A stretch of DNA of 64,000 nucleotides. Source: Prevotella sp. Lineage in GTDB: Bacteria; Bacteroidota; Bacteroidia; Bacteroidales; Bacteroidaceae. The translations under genes were made by a program, and so were the position numbers. Under the pieces are notes generated by a model, which worked only from the letters and a program-made list of their open reading frames with translations, ran no database searches and was not told the DNA's origin. How positions within the stretch are numbered: position 1 is the stretch's first letter; every line of letters starts with the position of its first letter. Shown here piece after piece: positions 19,515 to 27,721 of this stretch. The DNA lies in the NCBI GenBank assembly GCA_017471245.1, contig JAFUVB010000061.1, positions 62,001-126,000 of the forward strand, given 5' to 3'.

Positions 19515-19600
19515 GAAAACAGTGCCGTATGAATTAAGAAAAGAGTCTTGTGAATCACGAAACAGTGCCGTGTGAATCACGAAACAAAGATATGTAATAC
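19515..19600 (+). repeat. Degenerate tandem repeat of about 22 nt after folA
   Basis: Unit starts at 19515, 19538, 19559 and 19581 give steps of 23, 21 and 22 nt. A typical unit begins GAAACAGTGCCGTGTGAATC. Confidence 0.65.
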
Positions 19601-19603
19601 AAG

Positions 19604-19638
19604 AAAAAAGGAATGAGATTCGCCTCATTCCTTTTTTT
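19604..19638. terminator. Bidirectional terminator between folA and the Lrp gene
   Basis: A stem of AAAAAGGAATGAG with CTCATTCCTTTTT and a short loop, with A-tract on one side and T-tract on the other. It suits both convergent genes. Confidence 0.85.
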
Positions 19639-19652
19639 CTTGCACCGTTTTC

Positions 19653-20135
19653 TCATTCTTCATCTTCCACGGGAATGCCCGAAATAGACAGTTGTCGGTC
19701 GAAGGCAGAGCCGAAGGAGATGATGGTTTCGCTGCGCGCCAGGCCTAAAGGCTGAAGTTTGTCATGGATGATGTTCAGCAAATGGTGGTTGTTCAAGGCA
19801 TAAATCTTGATAAACATGTCATAGTCGCCTGTGGTATAATGGCATTCCACCACTTCGGGAATGTCTCTCAGCGCCTCCACTACGTTGTCGAAATCGGCAG
19901 GATTCTTCAGGTTGAGCCCTATGTATGCACACGTTTCATATCCCACGCGCTCAGGATCGATAACAAACTGTGAGCCTTTTAGCACGCCAAGATTATTCAG
20001 TTTCTGAATGCGCTGATGGATGGCGGCTCCGCTAACATTACATACACGTGCCACTTCCAGGAAAGGAATTCTGGCATCTTCGGCGATAAGCCTTAGGATT
20101 TTCTTGTCAAGTGAGTCTAAACTGTGATCTGCCAT
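19653..20135 (-). CDS. Lrp/AsnC family transcriptional regulator
   Basis: A 160-residue regulator. The N-terminal helix-turn-helix (about 5-55, LDKKILRLIAEDARIPFLEV and VSGAAIHQRIQKL) is followed by an RAM/AsnC ligand-binding domain (about 70-150, ending in the usual short strand and acidic tail). Family members sense amino acids and wrap or bridge DNA. The locus is single, with its own promoter box and no metabolic neighbour to suggest an effector. Confidence 0.92.
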   Translation of the reverse strand: MADHSLDSLDKKILRLIAEDARIPFLEVARVCNVSGAAIHQRIQKLNNLGVLKGSQFVIDPERVGYETCAYIGLNLKNPADFDNVVEALRDIPEVVECHYTTGDYDMFIKIYALNNHHLLNIIHDKLQPLGLARSETIISFGSAFDRQLSISGIPVEDEE

Positions 20136-20161
20136 TTTTCATTAATTACGGTTCTTATTTG

Positions 20162-20169
20162 CAAAGATA
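20162..20169 (-). promoter_or_regulatory. -7 box of the Lrp gene
   Basis: TATCTTTG on the minus strand, 27 nt before the ATG. Confidence 0.6.
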
Positions 20170-20239
20170 ACACTTTTTTTCCATAGAACAAACTATTTTG
20201 TAGAAAAAAAAACACGATTTGTTGTAATTAAAAAGCATT

Positions 20240-20704
20240 TTATCTATTTACAGCCGAATAATTCACGGTGTAGGCCCTTGCTCTGCGCAGCATTTGTTTC
20301 ACGTCTGTTATTGTTCCCATATCGGTATTGCGGTCGGCCTTGATACTTACCGTCATCTGCTGCACATCTTCGGGAAGCATCTCCCTGCGTTCTTGAGAAA
20401 CGAACTCTCCGATTTCCTCCATGCGGGCATACTTGTCGTTGAGCTGGATGCAGGTTGTGTCGCCCGCATTCGCCTTTTGAAGCAACGCCGTTACAGGTTT
20501 TCCGATGTAGATATGGGTCACTGCCGACTTCCTGGTTAGCTTTGTCAGCTCCGTTCCGGCAGGTACTTGGTAAGCAACCTTTAGGGGAACGCTGCGCATG
20601 TGGGTGACAATCATGAAGAAAAACAGCACGGTGAAGATCAGGTCGGGCATGGATGCCATGTTCAATCCTGGCATATCGTGGTGCCGACGTTTAAACATGC
20701 TCAT
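20240..20704 (-). CDS. ExbD/TolR-type biopolymer transport protein (second copy)
   Basis: A 154-residue protein with one N-terminal membrane helix (about 20-38, DLIFTVLFFFMIVTHMRS) and the conserved helix Asp in SMPDLIF. A periplasmic domain follows. ExbD works with ExbB as a proton-driven stator that powers TonB. The start overlaps the end of the first exbD gene by 4 nt (ATGA). It is the last gene of the four-gene operon starting at 22504. Confidence 0.88.
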   Translation of the reverse strand: MSMFKRRHHDMPGLNMASMPDLIFTVLFFFMIVTHMRSVPLKVAYQVPAGTELTKLTRKSAVTHIYIGKPVTALLQKANAGDTTCIQLNDKYARMEEIGEFVSQERREMLPEDVQQMTVSIKADRNTDMGTITDVKQMLRRARAYTVNYSAVNR

Positions 20705-21246
20705 TCCGAACCTCCTTCCTCTTCACCCTGAAAGTCGGTGTGGTAGACTTCTGCGATACGTTGCGGGATGGCTCTTATCACTTCCTGCCTTTCATTTTCA
20801 GTGCAAGCGTCAAAGAGATGGTCGTATCTGCTTTTCGCAAGCGCATCTCTTACCGTGTGATAAGCCGCTACCACCTCGTTTTGCATATTGAAATAAGCGT
20901 CGTAGCTTGCTTTTCGGTCAACATCTACGGAGATTACATGCTCAGAAAGGTTCTTGCTTGAGGCGAGAAAGCCTTCTGCCAGTTTCCTGAGCGCAGATAT
21001 ATCCGTTGGATTGTCATCAACAACCAGGCTGCCATCTGCTTTCATCACGATGCGCATCACGTTTTCCTTTGCCACATCGGTAACTGTGATCTCCTTCTTG
21101 CTGTCTGTTGGAGGCAGCTGACGGGTGATTCCCTTGTCGATATCCATGGAAGTGGTGACGAGGAAGAATATCAGCAGCATGAAGGAAATATCTGCAGTTG
21201 ATGTCGTATTCAGCACAGGGATGGTTCGTTTGCTACGTCTGAACAT
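20701..21246 (-). CDS. ExbD/TolR-type biopolymer transport protein (first copy)
   Basis: A 181-residue protein with the canonical ExbD helix STADISFMLLIFFLVTTSMD near residues 17-36 and a charged periplasmic domain about 140 residues long. It differs from the second copy in length and sequence. Two ExbD paralogues next to one ExbB are common in Bacteroidetes, where a heteromeric stator is likely. Confidence 0.9.
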   Translation of the reverse strand: MFRRSKRTIPVLNTTSTADISFMLLIFFLVTTSMDIDKGITRQLPPTDSKKEITVTDVAKENVMRIVMKADGSLVVDDNPTDISALRKLAEGFLASSKNLSEHVISVDVDRKASYDAYFNMQNEVVAAYHTVRDALAKSRYDHLFDACTENERQEVIRAIPQRIAEVYHTDFQGEEEGGSE

Positions 21247-21268
21247 ACAGCGAGTTGTCTTTTGTCGA

Positions 21269-21652
21269 TCAGTTTCTTCTTGAAAAGAAGGATTTCGGAT
21301 TACGTCTGCAATAACCGGAAATAGAAAATGCGATGCCGATGGCTGCTGCCACCAGCAGGATGAGTGAGGTGTTGATGAGCATGTCGGAAGCTTTCAGCCA
21401 GAACCGATGTGCATATTCTGTCCCGTTGATGCGGATTGGCGCGCCGGAACCGCAGAGGAATGTAGCCAAAAGGCTGATGAGGAGCAGCAAAAGGGTAGCC
21501 CCTGTGATTCTTCTGGCAGGAATGAGGTTGTCGTTGCTGCTGTTTCCGCGGCGCATGCGCAGTTCCTTGACTGCCGACCATGCCACCGTAGCCACTGCTG
21601 CCAGTGCTGCTGCATACATCAATGCCAGTTCTATGTCGATAATCCTGCTCAT
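21269..21652 (-). CDS. Small membrane protein between exbB and exbD, unknown function
   Basis: A 127-residue protein with three hydrophobic segments (about 8-25, 52-68 and 93-112) and basic loops. I do not recognise a family. It sits between exbB and exbD1 with gaps of 12 and 22 nt, so it is probably translated from the same message and may be an accessory part of the ExbB/ExbD complex. Confidence 0.75.
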   Translation of the reverse strand: MSRIIDIELALMYAAALAAVATVAWSAVKELRMRRGNSSNDNLIPARRITGATLLLLLISLLATFLCGSGAPIRINGTEYAHRFWLKASDMLINTSLILLVAAAIGIAFSISGYCRRNPKSFFSRRN

Positions 21653-21664
21653 GGTCGTTCTCGA

Positions 21665-22504
21665 TTATTGCGGTTCGCCGCCCTTGTTGTGCTTGTATGC
21701 CACGATCATATCGAGCAAAGAGATGGCCGACTCTTCCATCTGACTGGTGAGATGCTCAATTTTTGAAAGGATGTAGTTGTAGAAAACCTGCAGTATCAGT
21801 GCCACGATGATGCCGAAGATGGTAGTGATCAATGCCACTTTCATGCCGTCTGCCACGATGGTGGGGCTGATATCGCCTGCCTGCTGAATCCTGTCGAATG
21901 CCATAACCATGCCAATCACCGTTCCAAGAAATCCCAGCGAAGGAGCCATTGCGATAAACAGCGTGATCCAGGAGCAGCCCTTTTCCATGTTTGCCTGTTG
22001 CACGGCACCGTATCCGGCGATACTTCTCTCGATGTCGTCGATGGGTTCTTCGATGCGCAGCAGTCCCTGATAGCAGATTGATGCCACGGGTCCGCGCGTC
22101 TCTCGGCATAGGCGCTTGCCCTCTTCCACGTTGTTTTCGGCGAGCTGTTTCTCAATGTCGGTCATCAGTTTCTTGGCATTGATCTCGCACAAGCTCAGAT
22201 AAATGATGCGCTCAATGCAGAAAGCGAGGCCCAAAACTAATGTCAGCGCCACCAACGACATGAAAGCGGGGTTGCCCTCCACAAATTTTGTCTTCAGCTG
22301 GCTGTGCAGTCCGGTGCTTTCTTCTATGTTCACATCATCCTCTCCCTCAGGTATTGCCACGTTAACGCTCTTTGCCAGCGAGTCGAGCATGGCAGAATCA
22401 ACCGCCGCCACGGCGGAATCGCCCTGTGCCGCGGCAGGTATTACTGCCAAAAGAAAGAATAAAGAGAGGATAATGGATTTGCTAATCAGATGGTTCTTCT
22501 TCAT
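21665..22504 (-). CDS. ExbB/TolQ/MotA-family proton channel protein
   Basis: A 279-residue inner-membrane protein. After an N-terminal hydrophobic segment (about 10-25), probably a signal or first helix, a second helix lies near 80-98. A cytosolic domain follows, and then paired helices with LFIAMAPSLGFLGTVIGMVMAF and ALITTIFGIIVALILQVFYNY, the MotA/TolQ signature. It forms the proton channel of the ExbB/ExbD energiser, and a TonB partner is encoded at 8744. It is the first gene of the exbB-orf-exbD-exbD run. Confidence 0.9.
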   Translation of the reverse strand: MKKNHLISKSIILSLFFLLAVIPAAAQGDSAVAAVDSAMLDSLAKSVNVAIPEGEDDVNIEESTGLHSQLKTKFVEGNPAFMSLVALTLVLGLAFCIERIIYLSLCEINAKKLMTDIEKQLAENNVEEGKRLCRETRGPVASICYQGLLRIEEPIDDIERSIAGYGAVQQANMEKGCSWITLFIAMAPSLGFLGTVIGMVMAFDRIQQAGDISPTIVADGMKVALITTIFGIIVALILQVFYNYILSKIEHLTSQMEESAISLLDMIVAYKHNKGGEPQ

Positions 22505-22564
22505 AAACGATCAAGTAATTCAGATTGGTATTCACCCGAAAGGGGAGTTCTTGATAGCGGAAAG

Positions 22565-22652
22565 CGGAGAGACCGGGATTCGAACCCGGGATACCCTTTA
22601 GGGGTATACACGCTTTCCAGGCGTGCCTCTTCAGCCACTCGAGCATCTCTCC
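22565..22652 (-). tRNA. tRNA-Ser (anticodon GGA)
   Basis: 88 nt on the minus strand. The acceptor GGAGAGA pairs with TCTCTCC, with G as discriminator base. The anticodon loop is CTGGAAA, giving GGA. It has the long class II variable arm (ATACCCC with its paired partner) and the T-loop GGTTCGAATCC. CCA is not encoded. Confidence 0.95.
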
Positions 22653-22755
22653 TTGTGTTGAACGGCTGCAAAGGTACTCTTTACTTTCCGAATTTCAACA
22701 CCTTTTTATATTAAATAATCTTAAGCATCGGTTTTTTTCGTGCCGTTGAGGCTCT

Positions 22756-23706
22756 TTACCAGTATTGCCACACGGATTCAAGTCCCATGTATTTCATGTT
22801 GATATGGTCGTTGTTGAGGGTGATTTGCATATCGTCGGTGGTGCCGCTTATGGTGTCGTCGATGCTGATATCGAGTGTCCCGCTGTTCCAGAAGGTGAGG
22901 TATGGGTATTGCTTTCTTTCCCATAACACGAGTCCGTAGAGGTAGGCTTGGGGTTCCACCGAGTAGTCGTTGTCCACGTAATAGGCATTCATCGGCTCGC
23001 CGGTACGGTATTCCATCGTCATCTTGGGTTCGCCCAGGCTTTCCAGATGGCCTGCTGCCGTAATCTCAAAGTGGGTGAAATAGCCTCCGTCATCCCATTT
23101 CACGGTCCATTCCTTGTTCCTGCACGTGAATGAATCGCTATATGCGGAACCGGAATAGCTGAAGTCTTGGGTCGTGGCAGCATGGTCGAACAGGTACTTG
23201 GGCATGCTGTTTGACTGCACGCTCCATTGGTTTTCGGCGCTCACCACGATGTGAAAGTCGCAGAAAAGCGTATCTGCGCCGTGGGAATATGCCGATGCCT
23301 GCACGTCCCAAACATCGCCTTCGTGGATGAGCGGATGGGTTGCTTCGTGCTCGTTTACTACCACGGCATATTCCGGAACGTGCGAATGTGCGGGCATGGA
23401 GCGCATCACGTAGCGCACGCTGCCGTCCGTGGGGTTCTTCTCTTTCGCTATTTTCACGTTTCTGAAGTATAGGTTGTCCACCGAGTCGCGCCCTTCGATG
23501 CTCTCTTGCTGGATATATTTGTTGAAGTGATAGATCAGTGCGAGCACGTCGGTATGTTTGTTCACGTTTTCCTTTACATAGTCGTATGCCAATTTTCCCG
23601 AGTGTGTTTCGGGGTTCATTTCGTAGACGTCTTCCCAGTCGCACTTGTTTGCTGTGGTGAGAATGGTGAGGCAGCATGCTGCCAGATATATGATTGTCTT
23701 TTTCAT
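22756..23706 (-). CDS. Exported protein, unknown function
   Basis: A 316-residue protein with a short N-terminal hydrophobic segment (MKKTIIYLAACCLTILTTA), a likely signal peptide. The Cys at 23 does not fit a standard lipobox well. The rest is rich in Tyr, Trp, Asp and Ser and is probably beta-rich. I do not recognise the fold. A tandem 22-nt repeat lies immediately upstream. It shares orientation with the next gene upstream but is separated by the repeat, so co-transcription is uncertain. Confidence 0.65.
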   Translation of the reverse strand: MKKTIIYLAACCLTILTTANKCDWEDVYEMNPETHSGKLAYDYVKENVNKHTDVLALIYHFNKYIQQESIEGRDSVDNLYFRNVKIAKEKNPTDGSVRYVMRSMPAHSHVPEYAVVVNEHEATHPLIHEGDVWDVQASAYSHGADTLFCDFHIVVSAENQWSVQSNSMPKYLFDHAATTQDFSYSGSAYSDSFTCRNKEWTVKWDDGGYFTHFEITAAGHLESLGEPKMTMEYRTGEPMNAYYVDNDYSVEPQAYLYGLVLWERKQYPYLTFWNSGTLDISIDDTISGTTDDMQITLNNDHINMKYMGLESVWQYW

Positions 23707-23720
23707 TGTTTTGCTTTTTT

Positions 23721-23808
23721 GTTTGTCAGAAAGGTCTCATTTGTTTGTCAGAATGGTCTCATTCGTTTGTCAAAATAGTCTTATTCGTTTCTCAGAATAG
23801 TCTCATGG
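23721..23808 (+). repeat. 22-nt tandem repeat, four units (GTTTGTCAGAATGGTCTCAT family)
   Basis: Units start at 23721, 23743, 23765 and 23787 and differ by a few bases each. The last unit overlaps the final codons and stop of the gene at 23792-24562. The unit sequence is unrelated to the AAACCTATGG arrays but has the same period. Confidence 0.9.
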
Positions 23809-24562
23809 GGCGGCCGTTGCGCTTGTTGATGCCGTGTCGGCCGGGCTTTCCAGAGCTTGATTTCCTCTTCGCGGTGTGGTCGAAGCGGTTGTTTATCTTC
23901 ACGGTAACGCCGCATCTGAGCACGCAGAGGTCGCCAACGGAAGCCTCGCAGAACAGGTTTGCGTAGCGGTCAACCCACAGCGACGCGCCGATCAGCGTTG
24001 CTTGCACGGTGCCGCGGATGCGGTGCCGGTATTCGTTTTCGTCGGGATTCTTGCATTTGTCAAAGCTGATGCCGGCTGCCAGCTCGCTGTAGAAGCGCGT
24101 TTTGCCGCGTGAGAAGTAGTAATACCTCACCGACGGCATCATGATCAGGCTGTTCCTCACCTTCTCTTTGACACGTTCTCCGGTGGCGGCAAGTGTGTAA
24201 TGGCACTCGCGGGGGTGATATCCTGCGATGATTCCCGTATAGAGATGCTTGTTCCAACCGTATCGGTAGCTCAGGCTATAGCTCGTATCGAAGTGGCTGG
24301 TTTGGTCGGAATACTTCTCGCGGTTGTATTTTTCCATTGGCGAGAGCTGCCAATAATAGTTTTTTCCAAACATCAGGTGGTTGTCGGAATCGAAGGTTCC
24401 GTGGCGGTCTCCCAATCCTATGCCGATGTCGATTTCGTGTTTCGGGAATTCCACTTCCTTGGTTTCCCATTCCGTTTCATCAATGGCGATGCTTCGTTCC
24501 TGCTGTGCCGACACCGCTTGAACGGCGGCGAGCAGCGGCAGGATGATCCATTTCTTTTTCAT
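23792..24562 (-). CDS. Predicted outer-membrane beta-barrel protein, unknown function
   Basis: A 256-residue protein with a signal peptide (MKKKWIILPLLAAVQAVSA, then QQERS). Alternating strands follow, typical of small porin-like proteins (DIGIGLGDRHGTF, SYSLSYRYGWNKHLY, ARFYSELAAG-like). A longer open frame extends to 24700, but the ATG at 24562 has the signal peptide. The last 20-25 residues are strongly basic (KRKSSSGKPGRHG) and beyond the barrel. Its stop lies in the 22-nt repeat. I cannot assign a function. Confidence 0.68.
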   Translation of the reverse strand: MKKKWIILPLLAAVQAVSAQQERSIAIDETEWETKEVEFPKHEIDIGIGLGDRHGTFDSDNHLMFGKNYYWQLSPMEKYNREKYSDQTSHFDTSYSLSYRYGWNKHLYTGIIAGYHPRECHYTLAATGERVKEKVRNSLIMMPSVRYYYFSRGKTRFYSELAAGISFDKCKNPDENEYRHRIRGTVQATLIGASLWVDRYANLFCEASVGDLCVLRCGVTVKINNRFDHTAKRKSSSGKPGRHGINKRNGRPMRLF

Positions 24563-24930
24563 TCTTGTATCCCTTTTAAGATTAAATGTTTTGCTCCTTA
24601 AACGGCAAATCGGCGAAATCTTGCACGCAAATCCGGGCTTTTTTTCATCCTTTTTTATGGTCGTGTTTGCAAAACCGTAGGTTTCGGGCTCCAAAAGCAT
24701 AGGTTTCAGCCTTCAAAACCATAGGTTTCGGGGGGCAAAAGCATAGGTTTTGCGAGCCAAAAACATAGGTTTAGAGGGGCGAAACCATAGGTTTTCTGAA
24801 ACGAGACCTAAATTATGGTTTTTTTAACAATGCTGGTTCGGCTCGTCAGGAAGTGGCTGCGCGCGCGGTGATGAGCAAAAAAAATGTGTTTTTTTGATAA
24901 AAAAAGTACCTTCGTGCGTGCAAGATTTCG
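24563..24930. other. Intergenic region with 22-nt array
   Basis: About 370 nt, divergent, with no gene seen. It is dominated by the array at 24671-24796. The flanks are AT-rich. Confidence 0.7.
24671..24796 (-). repeat. 22-nt tandem repeat array, six units (AAACCATAGGTTT core)
   Basis: Units start at 24671, 24693, 24715, 24737, 24759 and 24781 (last one partial). The core AAACCATAGGTTT is the reverse complement of the 1081 array core. Confidence 0.9.
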
Positions 24931-24938
24931 TAACTTTG
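24931..24938 (+). promoter_or_regulatory. -7 box of the lipoprotein/sigma/anti-sigma operon
   Basis: TAACTTTG, 32 nt before the ATG at 24970. Confidence 0.6.
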
Positions 24939-24969
24939 CCGTTTAGAAAGTAAAAAAGAACATAACAAG

Positions 24970-25557
24970 ATGAAGAATAAGACGATAATTATCCTGACGC
25001 TCCTGCTTATTTCTGCAGCCTCGGCAGTTACCTCTTGCAAAGACGCAGACGACGATATGCTGAAGATAATGAACGAAGATTCGTTCACGTCAAGTTACTT
25101 GGGGAGGGAGTTCCACGGCGTTTGGACGGTCGACGGAGTGCTTGCCGACAGCTGCACCATGCAGGTGACGCCCGCCGGACAGTTGGTTTTCGACACCATG
25201 CCATGGAAGAAACTGGTGATGCTAACGCAGGCGGCAGCCGACAAAAACCTCTCTGAGAGTGACTTGGAGATAGATGAGGCATCGAAATACACGGTGATTT
25301 ACCACTCCACGGGCTACAGCTCATCGTCGCAATACAACAGAGTGGATCCCCAAGACTATGGTTTTGCCTACAGCAGCCATGGAGAATGGCACTCAGTAAG
25401 GGTGGTGATGGCGCAGGATCCCGTATTTGTGGTTGACTATCAGAATGCAACCGTTGCCGTGAAATTCTATGTGGCGCAGATCTACGACAACCAAACGGAG
25501 GCGCTCAAGGCAGGAAAGCAGTCGGTGGTCATTACATATCAAGCCAATTTGAAATAG
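24970..25557 (+). CDS. Lipoprotein of unknown function, first gene of the ECF sigma operon
   Basis: A 195-residue protein with a lipoprotein signal peptide ending in VTSC (Cys23), then DADDD. The rest looks beta-rich, with no family I recognise. Its TAG stop (25555-25557) abuts the GTG of the sigma factor with no gap. It is therefore probably part of the same regulatory unit and may be an envelope partner of the sigma/anti-sigma pair. That role is inferred from position only. Confidence 0.7.
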   Translation: MKNKTIIILTLLLISAASAVTSCKDADDDMLKIMNEDSFTSSYLGREFHGVWTVDGVLADSCTMQVTPAGQLVFDTMPWKKLVMLTQAAADKNLSESDLEIDEASKYTVIYHSTGYSSSSQYNRVDPQDYGFAYSSHGEWHSVRVVMAQDPVFVVDYQNATVAVKFYVAQIYDNQTEALKAGKQSVVITYQANLK

Positions 25558-26136
25558 GTGAAGACAGAGCAGCAGCTATCATACGACATACAAAATGGCG
25601 TTGACGGAGCCAGAAAAGGGCTATACGACCGTTACGCAGGCTACCTGATGGCGGTCTGCATGCGCTATGTGGCCGACCGGGAGTCGGCTCGCGACGTGCT
25701 GCAAGACAGTTTCCTCAAGGTGTTCACCTCGATTTCCAACTTCCATTACCGAGGAGAAGGATCGCTCAAGGCTTGGCTCACGCGCGTGACAGCCAACGAA
25801 TGCATCAACTGGCTGAGACAAAGAAACCGGCAATTCATCACCGAACAAGAGGCGGGCAGGGAGGAGGCCGCGGCGCTGAGAGCAGGTTTCGCCATGGAAG
25901 AAGAGGAGGAACCCGACGTGGGAAGCCTGTCGATGGACGACCTGCAGCTACTTATCACCGAGTTGCCTGCGGGCTACAGGGCGGTGTTCAATATGTTCGT
26001 GTTCGAGCAAAGGAGCCATAAAGAGATAGCCGCCCTGTTGGGAATCAAGGAAAATTCGTCGGCTTCGCAACTGCTCAGGGCAAAAAAGATACTCGCAAGA
26101 AGAATCAATGAACTGATAAAACATCAAAAGACATGA
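25558..26136 (+). CDS. ECF-type RNA polymerase sigma factor
   Basis: A 192-residue sigma-70 family factor. Region 2 (about 10-80) has YDRYAGYLMAVCMRYVADRE, then DVLQDSFLKVFTSISNF and GSLKAWLTRVTANECINWLR. An acidic Ala/Glu linker (about 95-120) follows, and region 4 (about 125-180) has LPAGYRAVFNMFVFEQRSH and the helix-turn-helix. The GTG at 25558 is the only start before region 2 and follows the previous stop directly. The next gene overlaps by 4 nt and begins like an anti-sigma factor. Confidence 0.92.
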   Translation: MKTEQQLSYDIQNGVDGARKGLYDRYAGYLMAVCMRYVADRESARDVLQDSFLKVFTSISNFHYRGEGSLKAWLTRVTANECINWLRQRNRQFITEQEAGREEAAALRAGFAMEEEEEPDVGSLSMDDLQLLITELPAGYRAVFNMFVFEQRSHKEIAALLGIKENSSASQLLRAKKILARRINELIKHQKT

Positions 26137-27599
26137 AACAGGAAGAGTGGACTTCGAAACTACGCAATCAGATGGCAGACTACGAAGAGGCTGTCCCCGA
26201 AGGATTGTGGGAGCGCATTGAGCAGGCTCTTCCTGAGGAAGGGCTCGCCGGTGGCGCATCTCCCGTCGGCGAAAAGGCAGAAGCCGGAGGCCGTGAAAGG
26301 CATGCCCGCGTGGTGAACCTGTGGAAGTGCGCCGCCGCAGCTGCCGTTGTGGCGTTGATGCTCTCAGGTGGTGCCTATATATATAATAAGGTGTCAACCT
26401 CTGAACAGCTCATTTCGCAGAACAGCACCTCGAAAGCAGGGGCTGGAAAACATGGCGGGCAGGCGCAAAACAATAGTTTCGGGCAGTCAACCACAATGCC
26501 CACGCATGGCGGAAACAGCCTTTTGGCGATGGCAGCCAAGAAGCAAATGCCCGATGAAACTGCCGCTCTGCCAAATAAAACTGTCGCTTTGACCAACGAA
26601 ACTGCCGCTTTGACCAACGAAACGTCCCCGGAAACGGCTTCCGAAGTGGCTTCTTCCGATGCTGCATCCGCCGCATTCGGCACGGAAAAGAATGATATTG
26701 CTCTGGAGAAGAATGCCGATGTACGCGAAAAGAGCGTTATTGCGCAGGAAAACCTCAATCTTGAGCAGGAAGATCTCGCTATTGCTAACGAAAAGAGTTC
26801 TGTCGTGCAGCAAAAGCGTGCCGGACGGTTCCCCGAATCGCGGGAATCGCATGCGGCAAACTCAGTTTATGGCAGACAAACAAGCACTGCTTTGCACAAG
26901 CAAAGCCATTCTGTACACAAGGAAAACCATTCGTCGCGGATGGCAGTGGCACTTTTTGCACAGAACGTGGGCAGCGGAAACGGCGAGCAAGCTAATCCCG
27001 TGATGATGAGCACGCAGGCTAAGGTGGCGTTCATGGATGCTTTCAGCTATGATAATGCCATCCATAACTCAGCGTTGAGGCACGCGCCGGTTTATCTCTA
27101 CGACTATGAAGAGAAGGCAAACCATAAGCAACCCGTCGCATTCGGTTTGTCGCTGTCGTGCAATATCACCGACAGGATTGCCTTGCAGACAGGTGTCAAC
27201 TACACGAAGCTATCATCGCAGTTCACCAAAAAGATGGGAAGCAACGTGCTCGTCACCGATCAGCAGCTCAGTTATGTGGGCATTCCCCTTCGCATGAGCT
27301 ATCTTGCGTGGCGCATCAAGTCACTGAGCGTTTACGGCGTGGTGGGTGGCGAGGCTGCCGTAAATGTGAAGGCGAAAACGCATACCGAAGGCGTTGAGCA
27401 CCAATTAGATAAAGACCGCATGCAGTTTTCTGCCGATATGTCGGCAGGAGTGCAATATAATTTCCTCCCGCAGCTGTCTCTCTATGCCGAGCCGGGGCTG
27501 AAATACTATTTCGACAACGGCAGCCTGATCGACAATATCTATAAAGACAAACCGCTTCAGTTTAGTTTGCAGGTAGGATTGAGGTTCCACCTGAAATAG
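26133..27599 (+). CDS. Anti-sigma-like membrane protein with C-terminal beta-barrel-like domain
   Basis: A 488-residue protein. Residues 1-60 (EEWTSKLRNQMADYEEAVPE) look like the cytosolic anti-sigma part that holds the ECF factor. One membrane helix is near 70-88. A long Ala/Thr/Glu low-complexity stretch (about 95-300) with short internal repeats (ETAALTN) follows. About 170 C-terminal residues (SCNITDRIALQTGVNYTKLSSQF to LQVGLRFHLK) resemble small outer-membrane beta-barrels. If the barrel-like domain is really attached to an inner-membrane helix, the topology is unusual. It overlaps the sigma gene by 4 nt. Confidence 0.8.
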   Translation: MKQEEWTSKLRNQMADYEEAVPEGLWERIEQALPEEGLAGGASPVGEKAEAGGRERHARVVNLWKCAAAAAVVALMLSGGAYIYNKVSTSEQLISQNSTSKAGAGKHGGQAQNNSFGQSTTMPTHGGNSLLAMAAKKQMPDETAALPNKTVALTNETAALTNETSPETASEVASSDAASAAFGTEKNDIALEKNADVREKSVIAQENLNLEQEDLAIANEKSSVVQQKRAGRFPESRESHAANSVYGRQTSTALHKQSHSVHKENHSSRMAVALFAQNVGSGNGEQANPVMMSTQAKVAFMDAFSYDNAIHNSALRHAPVYLYDYEEKANHKQPVAFGLSLSCNITDRIALQTGVNYTKLSSQFTKKMGSNVLVTDQQLSYVGIPLRMSYLAWRIKSLSVYGVVGGEAAVNVKAKTHTEGVEHQLDKDRMQFSADMSAGVQYNFLPQLSLYAEPGLKYYFDNGSLIDNIYKDKPLQFSLQVGLRFHLK

Positions 27600-27618
27600 G
27601 GAATATGTGTTTTTTTGA

Positions 27619-27659
27619 AAAAAAATTGGTAGTTTTTAAAAGGATTACCAATTTTTTTG
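27619..27659 (+). terminator. Terminator after the anti-sigma-like gene
   Basis: An inverted repeat of AAAAATTGGTA and TACCAATTTTTTT with a loop of about 14 nt, ending in a T-tract just before the lut promoter box. Confidence 0.7.
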
Positions 27660-27667
27660 TATATTTG
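27660..27667 (+). promoter_or_regulatory. -7 box of the lut operon
   Basis: TATATTTG, 55 nt before the ATG of lutA. Confidence 0.6.
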
Positions 27668-27721
27668 CAGATGAATCTGTAACTAAGAATCCAAATTTAG
27701 CGAACTTATATTAATAATAAC

